Source: an uncultured Chitinophagaceae bacterium
GTDB lineage: Bacteria; Bacteroidota; Bacteroidia; Chitinophagales; Chitinophagaceae
Assembly: GCA_903841915.1 (NCBI GenBank)
Contig: CAIMKO010000378.1
Location: 1-24,562 of the forward strand
DNA: 24,562 nucleotides
Reading direction: 5' to 3'
Part shown: piece by piece, positions 13,732 through 21,926 of the stretch
Layout of the letters: each line of letters opens with the position of its first letter
Numbering within the stretch: position 1 is the stretch's first letter
Program-made: the position numbers and the translations under genes
Notes under the pieces: model-generated
Databases searched by the model: none
Told to the model about the DNA's origin: nothing
Seen by the model: the letters and a program-made list of their open reading frames with translations, nothing else

Positions 13732-16215
13732 ATGGAATTAAAGAAATTAAAAAAATTCTATAAAAGAAAAGATGTGAGACTTTTCCTTTTCGCGCTTGTA
13801 TTGGTTTTTATTTGCGAGTTCCTGATCATGTCCGTATTTACTTTTTTACCTGATTTAACTATCTGGGTAAGAACATTTTTTGATTCGATCTTATTATTTA
13901 TTTTTTGCTTCCCGATCCTATATTTTTTTGCATTTAGACCCTATCGAAATAGTTTATACGATATAGAAGCCATCTCCAATCGAAGACTAAAAGAATTAGA
14001 AACTAATGAAGCAATCGTTAATGCAACAACAGATCTAGTATTTGCTGTGGACATTAATGGCAACTTATTGTCAGCCAATAAATCTTTTTTGAATTTTGGA
14101 AATGAAGGAAAATCAATACAATCTATGCAATATGGAGAAAATATCATAGATCATCTACATCTTAGTCCGGAATTAAAAGCTATATGGCAAGACAGTTTTG
14201 ATCGGGCACTAAAGGGCGAATCCTTTATTTTTGAAAATAATAGTTACCAAAAAGACAGATGGGTAGAAACCACATTCCATCCAATTAAACACGGGAAAGA
14301 AATAATTGGTGTAGCTGTGCATTCTAGAAATATTACGGAACGTAAAAAAACAGAAGAAATTTTAAAGCGTAGTGAGTTAAGGTATAAAAACGACTTTATG
14401 TTTCAACATTCCTTGTTAGAGAGTTCTTTAGGAATAGTTGTTTTTGCTCTAGATAAAAATTATTGTTATACCACTTTTACAAAGAATCATCAAGAGGTAA
14501 TTAAAAACATTTGGGGTGTAGATATTGAAATTGGCATGAATATGCTGGATATCATTTCAAATGAAGATGACCGAAAAAAGGCAAAGAACAATTTTGATGC
14601 GGCTTTAAAAGGAGCGTACTTTATTGTAACTGAAGAATATGGAGATGAAAGTTTGAACAGAAATTTTTATGAGAATTATTATAACCCAATAAAAGATGCC
14701 GATGAAAATATAGTAGGTGTTTCCGTATTTGTGATTGATATATCTACTCGAAAAAATGCAGAGATCACATTAGAAGAAAACCTAAAAATTCTTTCAACTG
14801 CACAAAATGTTGCCCATATTGGCAGTTATGTTAACGATATAAAATCCGGCAAATTTAAAAGCAATCAAATTTTTGATGATATCATCGGTATCGATGCCGG
14901 GTTTATTAAAACTTCAGAAAATTTTAGAAATAAAATTATTTCTCCGGATTTCATAAATGGCTTACGACCAATTATGGAAACAGCTGCGATAACGAAAACC
15001 AAATACAATGCAAAGTATAAGATCGTACGATTCAATGATAAAGAAGAACGTTGGGTAAATGTTTCGGGGAAATTTGTTTACGATGAAAATGATCGGCCCG
15101 TTCAGTTTATTGCAGCCATGCAGGATATTACAGAATTTGAAAATTTATTGAAAAAGCACGAAATCATTCTTGAAAGTATATCGGATTACTTTTACTCATT
15201 AGATAAAAATTTGAATATTGTTTATTGTAACGATGCTTTAACCGATGTATATAAGCATCGGGAAGGTGAAAAATCTTTTATTAACAAAGGAATTTTCGAA
15301 TTATTACCTGAATATAAAAACACGGTCTTTGAAGAAAATTTATTGACCGCGATCAAAACAAATACAGCACAGCATTTCGAGATCTATAATGCTAAAACAA
15401 ATAACTGGTTCGAACATTATTTTTATCCGCACGAAAATGGCTGCAGTGTAATGTTCCGGTTTATAAATGATAAAGTGCTTGCTAAAGAAAAATTACTGAA
15501 AGCCAATCAACAACTAAGAACCAGGACAGAAGAATTATCTAATAGCAATACAGAATTAGAAAGATTTGCTTATGTTGCTTCACACGACTTACAAGAGCCT
15601 TTAAGAATGGTAAAGAATTTTTTACAACTATTAGAACGCAATTATAAAAATGCGGTTGATGCTAAGGGTAAACAATATATTCATTATGCGGTTGATGGGG
15701 CAGAAAGAATGCAGGGATTGATCAGGGACCTTTTACAATACAGCCGTGTAGGTTCAGGAACATTAGAAATCTCTGAAGTAGACATGAACGAAGTTATGAG
15801 CGATGTAATACAATTATTTAAAAATGATTTTTCTAATGACAGCGCCAAAATTATTATAGACAAACTACCGGTAATTCATGCCGGCAAATCGCCTATGACG
15901 CAACTGATGCAAAACTTGATTGAAAATGCTTTAAAATATCGAAACAATGATTTGGCTATCATACACATATCCTCAGAAGACACAGAAAATGAATGGATAT
16001 TTTCAGTACAAGATAATGGCATAGGAATTGAACCACAATATTTCGAAAAGATATTTGTTATTTTTCAGCGTTTACATAATAAAGACGAATATAGCGGAAC
16101 CGGAATTGGTCTATCCATTTCCAAAAAAATTGTTGAAAGATATAAGGGAAAGATCTGGGTTGAATCAGCTTTAAATAAAGGATCAACATTTAAGTTCAGT
16201 ATATCAAAAAAATAA
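13732..16215 (+). CDS. Membrane-anchored histidine kinase with four PAS domains, phytochrome-type H-box
   Basis: The product has 827 residues. A basic N-terminus precedes two transmembrane helices (about 17-38 and 46-67) with almost no periplasmic loop, so the membrane part is an anchor and sensing is cytosolic. Four PAS units follow (about 90-210, 215-350, 352-472, 474-590), then a short coiled coil (LRTRTEELSNSNTELERF). HisKA follows with H618 in FAYVASHDLQEPLRMVKNF, then HATPase_c with N-box (NLIENALKYRN), G1 (VQDNGIGIEPQYFEKIF) and G2 (GTGIGLSISKKIVERYKG). The H-box is that of the Cph1-like kinase class, which works with Rcp1-like receivers; one is encoded 1.2 kb upstream. It is the last gene of the plus-strand block and is followed by a strong terminator. 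Confidence 0.94.
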   Translation: MELKKLKKFYKRKDVRLFLFALVLVFICEFLIMSVFTFLPDLTIWVRTFFDSILLFIFCFPILYFFAFRPYRNSLYDIEAISNRRLKELETNEAIVNATTDLVFAVDINGNLLSANKSFLNFGNEGKSIQSMQYGENIIDHLHLSPELKAIWQDSFDRALKGESFIFENNSYQKDRWVETTFHPIKHGKEIIGVAVHSRNITERKKTEEILKRSELRYKNDFMFQHSLLESSLGIVVFALDKNYCYTTFTKNHQEVIKNIWGVDIEIGMNMLDIISNEDDRKKAKNNFDAALKGAYFIVTEEYGDESLNRNFYENYYNPIKDADENIVGVSVFVIDISTRKNAEITLEENLKILSTAQNVAHIGSYVNDIKSGKFKSNQIFDDIIGIDAGFIKTSENFRNKIISPDFINGLRPIMETAAITKTKYNAKYKIVRFNDKEERWVNVSGKFVYDENDRPVQFIAAMQDITEFENLLKKHEIILESISDYFYSLDKNLNIVYCNDALTDVYKHREGEKSFINKGIFELLPEYKNTVFEENLLTAIKTNTAQHFEIYNAKTNNWFEHYFYPHENGCSVMFRFINDKVLAKEKLLKANQQLRTRTEELSNSNTELERFAYVASHDLQEPLRMVKNFLQLLERNYKNAVDAKGKQYIHYAVDGAERMQGLIRDLLQYSRVGSGTLEISEVDMNEVMSDVIQLFKNDFSNDSAKIIIDKLPVIHAGKSPMTQLMQNLIENALKYRNNDLAIIHISSEDTENEWIFSVQDNGIGIEPQYFEKIFVIFQRLHNKDEYSGTGIGLSISKKIVERYKGKIWVESALNKGSTFKFSISKK

Positions 16216-16230
16216 ATGCTGTATCATAGA

Positions 16231-16266
16231 AAACAGAAAGACCTCATCGCTGAGGTCTTTCTGTTT
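16231..16266 (+). terminator. Strong rho-independent terminator of the signalling block
   Basis: A perfect 16-bp stem (16231-16246 with 16251-16266) has loop TCGC. The arms begin AAACAGAAAG and end CTTTCTGTTT, and TATTATT follows. It starts 15 nt past the kinase stop and is the best terminator in the window. Its symmetric A/T arms may also act on the minus strand. Confidence 0.85.
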
Positions 16267-16576
16267 ATTATTAGAAGGGGGTTATTGCATAGACAAAGTT
16301 AAAATCATCAACGAATATAAATTATCAATATATCTGCAACTTATTTTAATTTTTCTACACAAGAACCCTACCTTATTGTTGGGGTTAATATATACTGATA
16401 GGTTAAAGATTTATTAGGCTAATCCCTCTGTCTTGACGCTGCTCCAATCGTTTTAAATCCGAAGTGAGCTATTCGGATAATAAATTACATTTTAGGAAGA
16501 TTACATCCTATCGGGGTATTGCAAGTGGGCTAAACACTAGATTAAAAGCGGGAAGGGATGTCAAAAAAAGACAACG
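16267..16576. other. Intergenic stretch with one small hairpin
   Basis: I see no gene in these ~310 bp. A 7-bp stem (ATCCGAA 16457-16463 with TTCGGAT 16472-16478) is the only clear structure. On the minus strand it would lie about 100 nt past the stop of the 78-residue protein gene, but it lacks a T-tract there. Confidence 0.4.
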
Positions 16577-16813
16577 TTAAAAAAATGATTTGAAAGACTG
16601 CCCGCTAGCTTTTAATATAAAAAGCTTCCATACAAAACCACGTAGCTCATTTTCGGAAGTGAAAAATATATCATCTTCCTCCATTAAAGATTTTGGATTG
16701 ATGTCATATAATTCAAGTAATAGAGGACGGAGTTCAGGTTTAATTATGTCTTTGATCTCATCAAGACATAACTTAAACATCCAAATGAATTGATTACTAT
16801 TTGTGAAAATCAT
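16577..16813 (-). CDS. Small protein of unknown function, paralogue of the one at 18173-18415
   Basis: The product has 78 residues and is soluble. It is recognisable as a gene because a second copy lies 1.4 kb away. Both share EIKD(I/V)IKPELR, INP, FFTSEN, RGFVW, LF(I/L)LKASGQ and a C-terminal FF. This 60-residue core is about 60 per cent identical, while the N-termini differ. I do not recognise the family. The conserved core reads like a short helix, an acidic loop, the FFTSEN turn and an amphipathic helix. No DNA-binding, metal or signal motifs are seen. An AATTCGTC-containing element about 117 nt upstream recurs upstream of the neighbouring membrane protein gene. Confidence 0.7.
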   Translation of the reverse strand: MIFTNSNQFIWMFKLCLDEIKDIIKPELRPLLLELYDINPKSLMEEDDIFFTSENELRGFVWKLFILKASGQSFKSFF

Positions 16814-16929
16814 AGAATATTATTGTCTTACACAAGTTGAACAAGAATATTATAATACTAATAGCTCATCCAATTTTGTGATTGTTAGATTCAAGGAAAG
16901 CTATTTATATTACAAGCAATTATATTGTA

Positions 16930-16983
16930 CAAATTCGTCGATTTATATCTTTTTTTAGTCAGCATAATGTTGACACCGACATG
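16930..16983. repeat. Upstream element, copy 1
   Basis: AAATTCGTCGATTTATATCT begins a segment that matches 17561-17605 (CAATTCGTCAATTTGTATCA ...), with a shared TTGACA a little further on. It lies upstream of the minus-strand 78-residue protein gene and may carry a shared promoter or operator. Confidence 0.4.
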
Positions 16984-17076
16984 AAGTACAACGAAAATTG
17001 CAGTTAGCAGAAGGATGATTCATATAAAATATCGAAAATAAATCAGGGCCTTCCTTGTGCAATCATAAAGGATGAA

Positions 17077-17493
17077 TTATAATTTATCGGTGAATGCCCA
17101 TACACCGAAACATAAAATAAGTAAGAAACCCACAATCAAAATACCCCAAGAAAACATCCATTCTGTGAGAAAGTAATAGGTCATTTTAGCATTGATTCTG
17201 ATGCCCAAATAGACTGATAAAAAGACGGGCAAAGAAATGATGCTGTAAACAAATATGTTGTCGCTATCAAATAATTCAACACTATAATCATGCTTATTTA
17301 AGATGATCAAAATTCCCTCCGGTAATTTTTTTAAAATGATAATAAATACAATGATCACCGCTATTGCTTTTATCGCATCAAATCTGCTTATGCGTATTGT
17401 TTTGCTTTTTAGTATTCGGATAATTGATTTATAAAAAATATAAATCAATATGGCATAAACAATACTAAAAACTATTTGAATTAAAAGATTCAT
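17077..17493 (-). CDS. Small integral membrane protein, four predicted helices
   Basis: The product has 138 residues from the ATG at 17491-17493 (MNLLIQIVFS); an upstream TTG would add 26 polar residues with no support. Hydrophobic segments lie at about 3-20, 41-60, 80-100 and 113-133 (for example AVIIVFIIIL, IISLPVFLSVYLG, WGILIVGFLLILCFGVWAF), with a Lys/Arg-rich loop after the first. No family is recognisable to me. It lies between the paralogous small proteins, on the same strand as both, and about 70 nt downstream of the AATTCGTC element. Confidence 0.65.
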   Translation of the reverse strand: MNLLIQIVFSIVYAILIYIFYKSIIRILKSKTIRISRFDAIKAIAVIIVFIIILKKLPEGILIILNKHDYSVELFDSDNIFVYSIISLPVFLSVYLGIRINAKMTYYFLTEWMFSWGILIVGFLLILCFGVWAFTDKL

Positions 17494-17560
17494 GCCAGTT
17501 GTTTTAAGTTTATCGTGTAAGCTTTTAAAATTACTGATGCGACTACCAATATTATTGCAG

Positions 17561-17605
17561 CAATTCGTCAATTTGTATCATTCTTTCGGACTGATTGACA
17601 GTGAC
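17561..17605. repeat. Upstream element, copy 2
   Basis: CAATTCGTCAATTTGTATCA with a later TTGACAGTGAC matches copy 1 at 16930-16983 in the same orientation. It lies just upstream of the membrane-protein start on the minus strand. Identity is about 80 per cent over the first 20 bases and falls off after that. Confidence 0.4.
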
Positions 17606-17764
17606 GTCTTACCGGAAGTGTAGGTGAAGAATTGAGCTATGCTGTAAAGTTTCTCATTTACGTGACGGGCAAAGGTATTGATGAAAAAATTATAATAAAT
17701 GAAGAAATATCTACAAAGTTGTTTTAAAATCAATAAGATATTTGCGTATAAGTATTCATGAAGA

Positions 17765-18034
17765 ATGAACTATAATTTAATCATAGAATTGCTCTTATTG
17801 TTGGAAATCATTTTTTTAATGATCCTTACTGCATTCAATCGAAATACATTTGGTCAGATCATACTCATGCGATTCTTTGTTCCTTTTGATGAAATGAAAA
17901 TATATACTATTCGTTTGCCTGAGAAGTACATAAAAAAAATATTAAACTACAATAGGTTGTTGCGTTCTTTTTATTTCTTTTCATTCACGATAATTTTCTT
18001 AATACTAATTGTAGTTTTAATATCCTTTAGATAA
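17765..18034 (+). CDS. Small membrane protein, two predicted helices
   Basis: The product has 89 residues. Helix one is about 4-23 (LIIELLLLLEIIFLMILTAF). A central hydrophilic loop of about 45 residues (PFDEMKIYTIRLPEKYIKKI) is followed by helix two, about 69-87 (FSFTIIFLILIVVLISF). Two spans with a basic loop suggest a cytosolic loop. It is the only plus-strand gene between 16.2 and 18.4 kb and is followed by a hairpin terminator. I know of no matching family. Confidence 0.6.
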   Translation: MNYNLIIELLLLLEIIFLMILTAFNRNTFGQIILMRFFVPFDEMKIYTIRLPEKYIKKILNYNRLLRSFYFFSFTIIFLILIVVLISFR

Positions 18035-18080
18035 ATAAATTAATCGACTCAACTTATAAGCATACCTGCCAAACAAAGAA

Positions 18081-18112
18081 AAGGTCTCAATTTATATTGG
18101 GGCTTTTTTTTT
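18081..18112 (+). terminator. Rho-independent terminator after the two-helix membrane protein
   Basis: The stem GTCTCAAT (18084-18091) with ATTGGGGC (18096-18103), including G-T pairs, is followed by a run of nine T. It sits about 50 nt after the stop at 18034. Confidence 0.65.
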
Positions 18113-18172
18113 GTCTGAATAGATTTCATCAAATAGTAAAAGATCAGATGATAGTGTTACTAAAATGTATAT

Positions 18173-18415
18173 TCAAAAAAAGGTTCCGATGGGCTGACCG
18201 CTAGCTTTTAATAAAAAAAGGTTCCAAACAAAACCACGGGCATCATTTTCTGAAGTGAAAAAAGTATTCTCTTTAATCAAATTTTCCGGATTGATAGCAG
18301 ACAATTCAACTAATATATTCCTGAGTTCGGGTTTAATTACATCTTTGATCTCACCAATATATAATTGATACCTCGAAATGAACTCGGAATTATTTATGAT
18401 AAGCATAAAACTCAT
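18173..18415 (-). CDS. Small protein of unknown function, paralogue of the one at 16577-16813
   Basis: The product has 80 residues from the ATG at 18413-18415 (MSFMLIINN); an in-frame TTG two codons upstream is less likely. It shares with the other copy EIKDVIKPELR, INPENL, FFTSEN, RGFVW, LFLLKASGQ and the final FF. Most differences fall in the first 20 residues. Conserved residues across two diverged copies show that the reading frame is under selection. The protein is soluble with no recognised motif. Confidence 0.72.
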   Translation of the reverse strand: MSFMLIINNSEFISRYQLYIGEIKDVIKPELRNILVELSAINPENLIKENTFFTSENDARGFVWNLFLLKASGQPIGTFF

Positions 18416-18508
18416 TTTCAATTAAAATAAAATTGTTCCGTTGGGTTATATTCTCAATAGTTTAAAAATTATATTTCTAAGTAAAGTATGCTGTAAGTAA
18501 AAAATAAA

Positions 18509-18528
18509 GAGCCGTAAGAATACGGCTC
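18509..18528 (-). terminator. Terminator of the mla operon
   Basis: The 8-bp perfect stem GAGCCGTA/TACGGCTC has loop AGAA. On the minus strand it is followed by TTTATTTTTTAC, a proper T-tract. It lies about 180 nt beyond the mlaD stop. Confidence 0.65.
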
Positions 18529-18705
18529 GATCTACCTATTAATTCCAAATAATTGATGTAAACAAATATTTGACTAATAAAATTAATGATACAGCCTTTG
18601 ATAATATTGAAACAATTCAACATTTTTTATCAATGTTTCGTCAGCACGCGGGCTGTATCACAAGAAATGCAGGGAAGGATGGATAAGCAGAGAAAACCCT
18701 GAATT

Positions 18706-19698
18706 TTATTGTTTATTTTCTTTTTCCTTTTTCTTAAAAAAGCCTCTGAGTAAAAAATTATGCTGTACCGCTTCAAGGTCGGCATCTAATTTTTGGCTGC
18801 TTGTTTCTAAATTTTTTAAAGTCGCTTTTATAGAGGAGGCCGCTGATGAATCATTCAATAGTACAGTTGCTATATTATCCTTTTGGTTCAATCTTTCACT
18901 TACTATTTTTAAATTTTCGGTAAATCTTGTCACTGCAGCTGCAGCATTTTTTAATTGCGCCAATGTTCCCGTTATGGTCTCATACATGATGGTATCGGTA
19001 ATTAATTTATTGATGCTGCTGCCGGGCTTATCTAATTTGTCCGAAAAATTTTGAAGATCATTCAGGACAGTTTTACTGCTGACAGAAACTGCTTTAAAAT
19101 TTGACGCAGTTACCTGTAAATTATTCATTGTATTTTTTAAATTAACCAACATAGCAGGGTCATTTAATAAACCGGATAGTATGCCGTTGCCACTGTCAAT
19201 TTTATGACTGATACTGATAAAATGTTTTGTTATTTCCAATAAGTTATTATTATTGGCTTGCAGGGTTGCCAGCATATCATCCGTACTCAATGCTTTTTCT
19301 ACTTGTAAAAATCCATCCTTTTCTATTTGCGGCATTGTAGAATCTCCGCCGTAAATGATCACGATCTTGTTGCCAATTAAGCCATCAGAACCGATCCTCG
19401 CTTTTGCATCTTTATGAATATGCGATTGCACTTCATTTTCAATATTCATGCTAACTTCTACCTGAGAGTTTCCATAAAAGCGAATACTCTTGACGGTACC
19501 GATCTTTACCCCCGAAAACCAAATATTGCCTCCTTTTATCAAGCCTCCCACATCATTAAAAATGGCATGGACCGTAAACGATTTTACAAATGTTTTTTTC
19601 TGTCCACCCAACGTAAATATGGTAACAACTAAAATTGCCAGGCCAAGGAGTATGAATATCCCGACAATTACAGGGCGGTTATTTTTAAAATTGCTCAT
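18706..19698 (-). CDS. mlaD: MlaD-like MCE-domain protein, substrate-binding part of a lipid ABC transporter
   Basis: The product has 330 residues. An N-terminal membrane anchor (about 9-30, VIVGIFILLGLAILVVTIF) is followed by one MCE domain (about 38-120; DVGGLIKGGNIWFSGVKIGTV, DGLIGNKIVIIYGG). A long helical C-terminus (about 140-310; ISHKIDSGNGILSGLLNDP, LKNTMNNL) probably forms a coiled periplasmic needle or barrel extension. MCE proteins form hexamers that carry phospholipids between inner and outer membrane. The start codon overlaps the mlaF stop by 4 bp (ATGA), so the two are translationally coupled. The charged end KKKEKENKQ is unremarkable. The sequence does not show whether transport is import or export. 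Confidence 0.9.
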   Translation of the reverse strand: MSNFKNNRPVIVGIFILLGLAILVVTIFTLGGQKKTFVKSFTVHAIFNDVGGLIKGGNIWFSGVKIGTVKSIRFYGNSQVEVSMNIENEVQSHIHKDAKARIGSDGLIGNKIVIIYGGDSTMPQIEKDGFLQVEKALSTDDMLATLQANNNNLLEITKHFISISHKIDSGNGILSGLLNDPAMLVNLKNTMNNLQVTASNFKAVSVSSKTVLNDLQNFSDKLDKPGSSINKLITDTIMYETITGTLAQLKNAAAAVTRFTENLKIVSERLNQKDNIATVLLNDSSAASSIKATLKNLETSSQKLDADLEAVQHNFLLRGFFKKKEKENKQ

Positions 19699-20474
19699 TT
19701 GCTGTTGATAAAATTGTAATCATAAAAACTGCTTGTATTTGTATTCTTTGCATTGAAGATCTCTTCAAAACTTCCGGGCACTAAAAATTTACCGTCGATG
19801 ATCATTGTTACTTTATTGGCTGTATTTTTTGCGCAGGTAAGGTCATGGGTAATGATGATAGCACTTGCATTGTATTGCTGTTGCACTTTAATAATTAAGT
19901 TATTTATTTCGATGCAAGTCATCGGGTCAAGACCCGAAGTAGGTTCATCATAGAGCATGATCTCGGGCTTCATGATCAGGGTACGGGCAATTCCAATACG
20001 TTTTCTTTGTCCGCCGGAAAGTTCAGAAGGCATTTGCTGAATGGTTTGTGAGAGTCCAACATCATGTAATACCGATTCGACAGCAATATTGATCTCCTTT
20101 TGCGTTAAACTGAGTTTGTTTCTTACTAAAGGAAAGGCAAGATTTTCTTTTACGTTCATGCTATCATATAATGCACTGCTTTGAAAGCTGAATCCGATCT
20201 TTAATCTCAGTTCACGCAATGCTTCTTCGGTTAATTCCTCTACCTCCTGTCCCAGCACTTTTACGGTACCGCTGTCTTGTTTCAACAGGCCTGAAATTAT
20301 CTTGATCAGCACTGATTTTCCACTTCCCGAACGGCCAAGCACGGCAATGTTTTCGCCTTTCAGCATATCAATATCAATCCCTCGCAATACAATATTGTTG
20401 TCAAAGGCTTTTTTTAAGCCCCTGATCGAGATGACAGTTTCTCCGCTTTCAATATTTATTGCTCTTGTATCCAT
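19695..20474 (-). CDS. mlaF: MlaF-like ABC transporter ATPase
   Basis: The product has 259 residues. Walker A is GRSGSGKS (47-54), the Q-loop SFQSSALYDSM, the ABC signature LSGGQRKR (152-159), Walker B IMLYDE (172-177) with the D-loop SGLDP, and the switch His is at ~210 (IIITHDL). The ALYDSMNVKENLAFPL segment after the Q-loop is characteristic of the MlaF group. It energises lipid transport with the MlaE permease and MlaD. The ATG at 20472-20474 lies about 70 nt past the mlaE stop and the gene overlaps mlaD by 4 bp. Confidence 0.93.
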   Translation of the reverse strand: MDTRAINIESGETVISIRGLKKAFDNNIVLRGIDIDMLKGENIAVLGRSGSGKSVLIKIISGLLKQDSGTVKVLGQEVEELTEEALRELRLKIGFSFQSSALYDSMNVKENLAFPLVRNKLSLTQKEINIAVESVLHDVGLSQTIQQMPSELSGGQRKRIGIARTLIMKPEIMLYDEPTSGLDPMTCIEINNLIIKVQQQYNASAIIITHDLTCAKNTANKVTMIIDGKFLVPGSFEEIFNAKNTNTSSFYDYNFINSK

Positions 20475-20545
20475 TCATTGTTCCTGATTCATTTCATCGT
20501 AACTGTTCCTGCTTTTATTTTTACATTCATATCCGGGTAACAGCT

Positions 20546-21355
20546 TTATCTTATTGTATTGACAACTTGGACAATCACCATTTCTTCCACAAAAATCATG
20601 AACATAGAAATGACAACTGCCGCGTTTGCGGCTTTGCCAACTCCTTTTGTCCCATTGGTTGCATGATATCCCTGATAACATCCCGCAGCACCAATTGTAA
20701 ACCCATAGATCAGTGCTTTAAAAATTGAAGCAGTAATATCCAGAAATGATATGCTCTTTAAGGCACTATTAAAAAAGGCAGTGAAACTTGTCAATTCATT
20801 TTGATGAATATTCAGGTAAGAGCCGATCATTCCGATAAGCCCCGTATACAGTACCAATATGGGCAGCATTAAAGTGATGGCGGTAATGCGTGTTACTACG
20901 AGAAACTTAAAAGGTTTTGTACCGGACACTTCCATGGCATCAATTTGTTCGGTCACTTTCATAGATCCCAATTCAGCACCCATATTAGAACCCACTTTGC
21001 CTGCTGCGATTAATGCCGTAACCAAGGGAGCCAATGCCCGGATGATAGCAATGGATATCAAGGAAGGCAACCAGGAACTTGCCCCAAATTCTGCGAGGGA
21101 AGGACGAGATTGTTTCGTAAAGACAATACCGGTAATAAATCCTGTTAAGGAAATCAAAGGCAAAGATTTATATCCTACCTGATAGCATTGATTGATGATC
21201 TCCTTAAACTCAAAAGGCAGTGAAAAAAGCTCTTTGAAAAAACGCCCGATAAACTTGTAAACACTATATAAGCCTGTAAAAAACAGATCAACTTCATAGG
21301 AGATTACATATTTTTTTTCCGGAACAATATCGGATACATCTGAATCTTCTTTCAT
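20546..21355 (-). CDS. mlaE: MlaE-family lipid ABC transporter permease
   Basis: The product has 269 residues. A polar N-terminal tail with an amphipathic helix (FIGRFFKELFSLPFEF) is followed by about five membrane segments. Family hallmarks are GFITGIVFTKQSRPSLAEFGA, the conserved cytosolic loop AELGSMKVTEQIDAMEVSG (about residues 129-147) that couples to the ATPase, and GAAGCYQGYHATNGTKGVGKAAN near the C-terminus. It is the first gene of mlaE-mlaF-mlaD on the minus strand. No MlaB (STAS) or MlaC gene is adjacent, which is common in Bacteroidota. Confidence 0.93.
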   Translation of the reverse strand: MKEDSDVSDIVPEKKYVISYEVDLFFTGLYSVYKFIGRFFKELFSLPFEFKEIINQCYQVGYKSLPLISLTGFITGIVFTKQSRPSLAEFGASSWLPSLISIAIIRALAPLVTALIAAGKVGSNMGAELGSMKVTEQIDAMEVSGTKPFKFLVVTRITAITLMLPILVLYTGLIGMIGSYLNIHQNELTSFTAFFNSALKSISFLDITASIFKALIYGFTIGAAGCYQGYHATNGTKGVGKAANAAVVISMFMIFVEEMVIVQVVNTIR

Positions 21356-21501
21356 GAATTGAGTTGATTTTAATTGATCGTCAGCCCGCGCTTTATTACC
21401 TCAATCAAGTATTACTCCTACCTCAAATTCTTTCGTTATACCTGTGATAAATAGGAATGTATTTACAGCTTAATTTTTTATACAAGTATGTTTAGTACAA
21501 T

Positions 21502-21900
21502 TTATTCTGATGTTTTTCCGTCAAAATGCTCAGCAATTTTTTCAGCCTCGCTTTTTGTCAAGCGGATGGTTCCATCCTGATGATTTGGCGGGCCATAAAT
21601 GGTGTACATTTTAAACGATTTCGAACTGTTGGTATTGATGACATTATGTTTTGCACCTGCAGGCACAACAATTACATCACCTTCTCCGACCTGATATTCA
21701 TTTCCGTCAATGATACATTTGCCTGATCCGTTTTCAAACCGGAAAAACTGGTCATTCTCCAAATGAACTTCTTCGCCGATATCTTCTCCTACCTTCAAGC
21801 TCATGAGTACAAGTTGCAGATGTTTGCCTGTATAAATTACTTTCCTGAAATTTTCATTTTCTACAGTTGCTTTTTCAATATTTCCTTTATATCCTTTCAT
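21502..21900 (-). CDS. Single-domain cupin protein
   Basis: The product has 132 residues from the ATG at 21898-21900 (MKGYKGNIEKAT). This start matches the usual beginning of the family; the longer reading from 21942 would overlap the previous gene. It is a single cupin barrel: motif 1 is GEEVHLENDQFFRFENGSG, where the usual metal ligands would be H, then Asp/Gln-x, then Glu, and motif 2 is PAGAKHNVIN with the final His. The conserved segments RKVIYTGKHLQLVLMSL and YTIYGPPNHQDGT mark a widespread small cupin family. The reaction is unknown; a metal-dependent enzyme or sugar/acid-binding role is possible. It starts 26 nt after the Cys-rich protein gene and probably shares its transcript. Confidence 0.88.
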   Translation of the reverse strand: MKGYKGNIEKATVENENFRKVIYTGKHLQLVLMSLKVGEDIGEEVHLENDQFFRFENGSGKCIIDGNEYQVGEGDVIVVPAGAKHNVINTNSSKSFKMYTIYGPPNHQDGTIRLTKSEAEKIAEHFDGKTSE

Positions 21901-21926
21901 AATTATTTTTTTACCAAAGATTACTG

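Noticed and set aside
16480..16560. Possible tRNA in the gap after the signalling block
   Set aside because: No GGTTCRANYCC T-arm or cloverleaf pairing could be found.
17494..17571. 26-residue N-terminal extension of the four-helix membrane protein from a TTG
   Set aside because: The extension is polar, overlaps the shared upstream element, and a good ATG lies directly before the first hydrophobic helix.
20475..20681. 68-residue minus-strand ORF between mlaE and mlaF
   Set aside because: It overlaps the mlaE 3' end in another frame and has no domain-like composition; mlaE clearly encodes the conserved family sequence there.
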